The position numbers and the translations under genes were made by a program. From Anaerocolumna sp. (GTDB lineage Bacteria > Bacillota > Clostridia > Lachnospirales > Lachnospiraceae), in the NCBI GenBank assembly GCA_029239975.1, contig JARBTX010000010.1:1-64000 (forward strand): DNA of 64,000 nucleotides, read 5' to 3'. The notes below the pieces were generated by a model. The model worked only from the letters and a program-made list of their open reading frames with translations, was not told the origin of the DNA and ran no database searches. Of the stretch, positions 63,654 to 64,000 are shown piece after piece. How positions within the stretch are numbered: position 1 is the first letter of the stretch; each line of letters opens with the position of its first letter.

Positions 63654-63711
63654 TTTAACCTCCTAGATACTTAACTGTATAGTACTTAAAAACTCTTATG
63701 CTATCATATCC

Positions 63712-64000
63712 TTAATCCTCATAATAGTCAATACATTTTCGGTCCTTCATCACGGTTCGAATAAAGGTCCCTGCCTTTACATGTTCAGGATGACTTTGAT
63801 AAGTATTTAGTGCCTCTTCACTCTCAAATAAACTATCTAAAATCACGTCTGCATCTCCTGAACCAGTTGGTAGTGGATTGGTTATTACTTTAAGAGATAC
63901 AATTCCTGGAATTATTTGTTTTAAACTCTCTAATATTTCTTTTATTTTATCTGCATGTTCCTTATTTTCAATGTCACTAAAGTTATCACCAAATTTCCAA
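63712..64000 (-). CDS. Dabb-family (stress-responsive alpha/beta barrel) protein, 5' end beyond window
   Basis: Partial: the stop codon is at 63712-63714 and the frame is open to the right edge, giving about 95 residues read as WKFGDNFSDIENKEHADKI and onward, with LESLKQIIPGIVSLKV, DADVILDSLFESEEALNTYQSHPEHV and IRTVMKDRKCIDYYED. This is the pattern of the Dabb ferredoxin-like fold (about 100 residues in total), so only the first few residues are missing. The cellular role of the family in bacteria is unclear. It is upstream of and co-oriented with aspS, 60 bases away. Confidence 0.82.
   Translation of the reverse strand, partial: WKFGDNFSDIENKEHADKIKEILESLKQIIPGIVSLKVITNPLPTGSGDADVILDSLFESEEALNTYQSHPEHVKAGTFIRTVMKDRKCIDYYED

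Overview
The window is AT-rich and looks like a stretch of chromosome from a plant- or mucus-polysaccharide-degrading Lachnospiraceae clostridium (a Lachnoclostridium/Clostridium phytofermentans-like organism). This is inferred from low G+C, strong GGAGG ribosome binding sites, ferredoxin-linked oxidoreductases, several YesM/YesN two-component systems beside sugar ABC transporters, many glycosidases, and an ECF-type vitamin transporter component without its own energising module. No rRNA, tRNA, CRISPR array or intact mobile element was seen.

Layout. 1-5.3 kb: an NfnAB-type bifurcating transhydrogenase (the second gene runs off the left edge), an iron alcohol dehydrogenase, a LysR regulator and a YvyF-like zinc-ribbon protein. 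5.4-24 kb: carbohydrate region 1, with a GH31 glycosidase and divergent AraC regulator, beta-phosphoglucomutase, a very large secreted GH43/CBM protein, a GH65 disaccharide phosphorylase, a CUT1 ABC importer (two permeases and a lipoprotein), a YesN/YesM pair and a DUF4432 epimerase-like protein. Together they suggest outside cleavage, uptake of an oligosaccharide, phosphorolysis to beta-glucose-1-phosphate and isomerisation to glucose-6-phosphate. 24.2-24.42 kb: a probable 5' fragment of a group II intron just after a terminator. 24.5-30 kb: polysaccharide deacetylase, a soluble chemoreceptor fused to a sugar-binding domain, an unknown membrane-anchored protein and an SH3/NlpC-P60 wall hydrolase.

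30-44 kb: carbohydrate region 2, with a GH27 alpha-galactosidase, an AraC regulator, a GH4 uronidase-like enzyme, a CUT2 (ribose/galactose-type) ABC importer, a full-length but catalytically degenerate ABC ATPase paralogue, and a second YesM/YesN pair. It is flanked by three copies (about 30.1, 30.3 and 44.05 kb) of a roughly 150-base element. Each copy has four hexamers at an 11-base period, a -10 box at constant spacing, and a covarying hairpin with a CU-rich loop. I read these as a multicopy small RNA family under a PhoP/OmpR-type activator; this is the most interesting finding in the window.

44.4-50.7 kb: upp, galM, a cobalamin riboswitch with its terminator controlling a DUF4430 protein and an ECF S component, a RACo-like corrinoid activator, a cold-shock protein and an XRE regulator. 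50.9-58.3 kb: a tightly packed operon for arylpyruvate/arylacetate metabolism (sodium symporter, two PaaK-type CoA ligases, IorAB, two ACT proteins). 58.5-64 kb: a DUF1294 protein, two GNAT acetyltransferases, an unknown two-TM protein, aspS, and a Dabb-domain gene cut by the right edge. Short tandem-repeat arrays with 15-17 base units occupy three intergenic gaps.
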